A DNA stretch of 5,145 nucleotides from Candidatus Iainarchaeum sp. (GTDB lineage Archaea; Iainarchaeota; Iainarchaeia; Iainarchaeales; JAAZKV01): NCBI GenBank assembly GCA_018651445.1, contig JABIDZ010000131.1, forward strand, positions 1 through 5,145. Direction: 5' to 3'. Positions 5,084 to 5,145 of the stretch are shown here, piece after piece; the stretch's first letter is position 1, and each line of letters begins with the position of its first letter. A program made the position numbers and the translations under genes. The notes beneath the pieces were generated by a model. It ran no database searches. It was not told the origin of the DNA and was given only the letters and a program-made list of their open reading frames with translations.

Positions 5084-5145
5084 TTAAGGTGAAACTAAAA
5101 TTACGCTGTCTCCGCGAACTAATAGTTTTCCGAAACTTTTTTTTA
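5084..5145 (-). CDS. Sm-like (LSm) RNA-binding protein, C-terminal end only
   Basis: The final 19 codons before a TAA stop read KKSFGKLLVRGDSVILVSP. This is the Sm2 motif and closing strand of archaeal Sm-like proteins (hydrophobic-R-G-D/N followed by a Val/Ile-rich strand ending in SP). These proteins form RNA-binding rings that hold U-rich RNA and, in several archaea, are linked to tRNA processing. The rest of the gene lies beyond the right edge. In many archaea the Sm-like gene is followed by ribosomal L37e; here a coiled-coil gene follows instead. The fragment is short, but the RGD and closing-strand pattern is distinctive. Confidence 0.8.
   Translation of the reverse strand, partial: KKSFGKLLVRGDSVILVSP

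Overview
This AT-rich window looks like a piece of an archaeal chromosome. It carries the archaeal RNase P proteins, an archaeal L15e ribosomal protein, a proteasome alpha subunit, an Sm-like protein end and a TtuA/Ncs6-type tRNA thiolase. Several starts are preceded by GGTGA or GTGAT, which matches the 3' end of archaeal 16S rRNA. The small, somewhat shortened proteins, lysine-rich tails and compact spacing suggest a reduced-genome lineage such as DPANN. That placement is an inference; nothing in the window proves it.

Layout, left to right. (1) Positions 1-2043 hold a minus-strand run transcribed leftwards: L15e, then Rnp3 (Rpp30/p30), Rnp2 (Pop5) and PsmA, the last cut by the left edge. This is the front half of the known archaeal exosome/proteasome superoperon, in which SBDS and exosome genes usually follow psmA. 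(2) Positions 2128-2349 (minus) hold a 73-residue, very basic protein that I do not recognise. (3) Positions 2410-3450 are the only plus-strand gene, a PP-loop tRNA 2-thiolation enzyme that probably starts leaderless. It shares a 60-bp divergent promoter region with the small basic gene. (4) Positions 3456-5036 (minus) encode a 526-residue protein with a short helical N-terminal motif, a Pro-Lys linker and a long coiled coil. It converges on the thiolase gene with only 5 bp between stop codons. (5) Positions 5084-5145 (minus) are the last 19 codons of an Sm-like (LSm) protein cut by the right edge.

The common theme is RNA and protein housekeeping: tRNA 5'-end processing (two RNase P subunits), tRNA thiolation, an RNA-binding Sm protein, a ribosomal protein and the proteasome. 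No tRNA, rRNA, CRISPR array, mobile element or phage gene is visible. No stretch longer than about 105 bp lacks a gene. The parts least explained by known biology are the 73-residue basic protein, the coiled-coil protein and the interlocked 3' ends around 3450.
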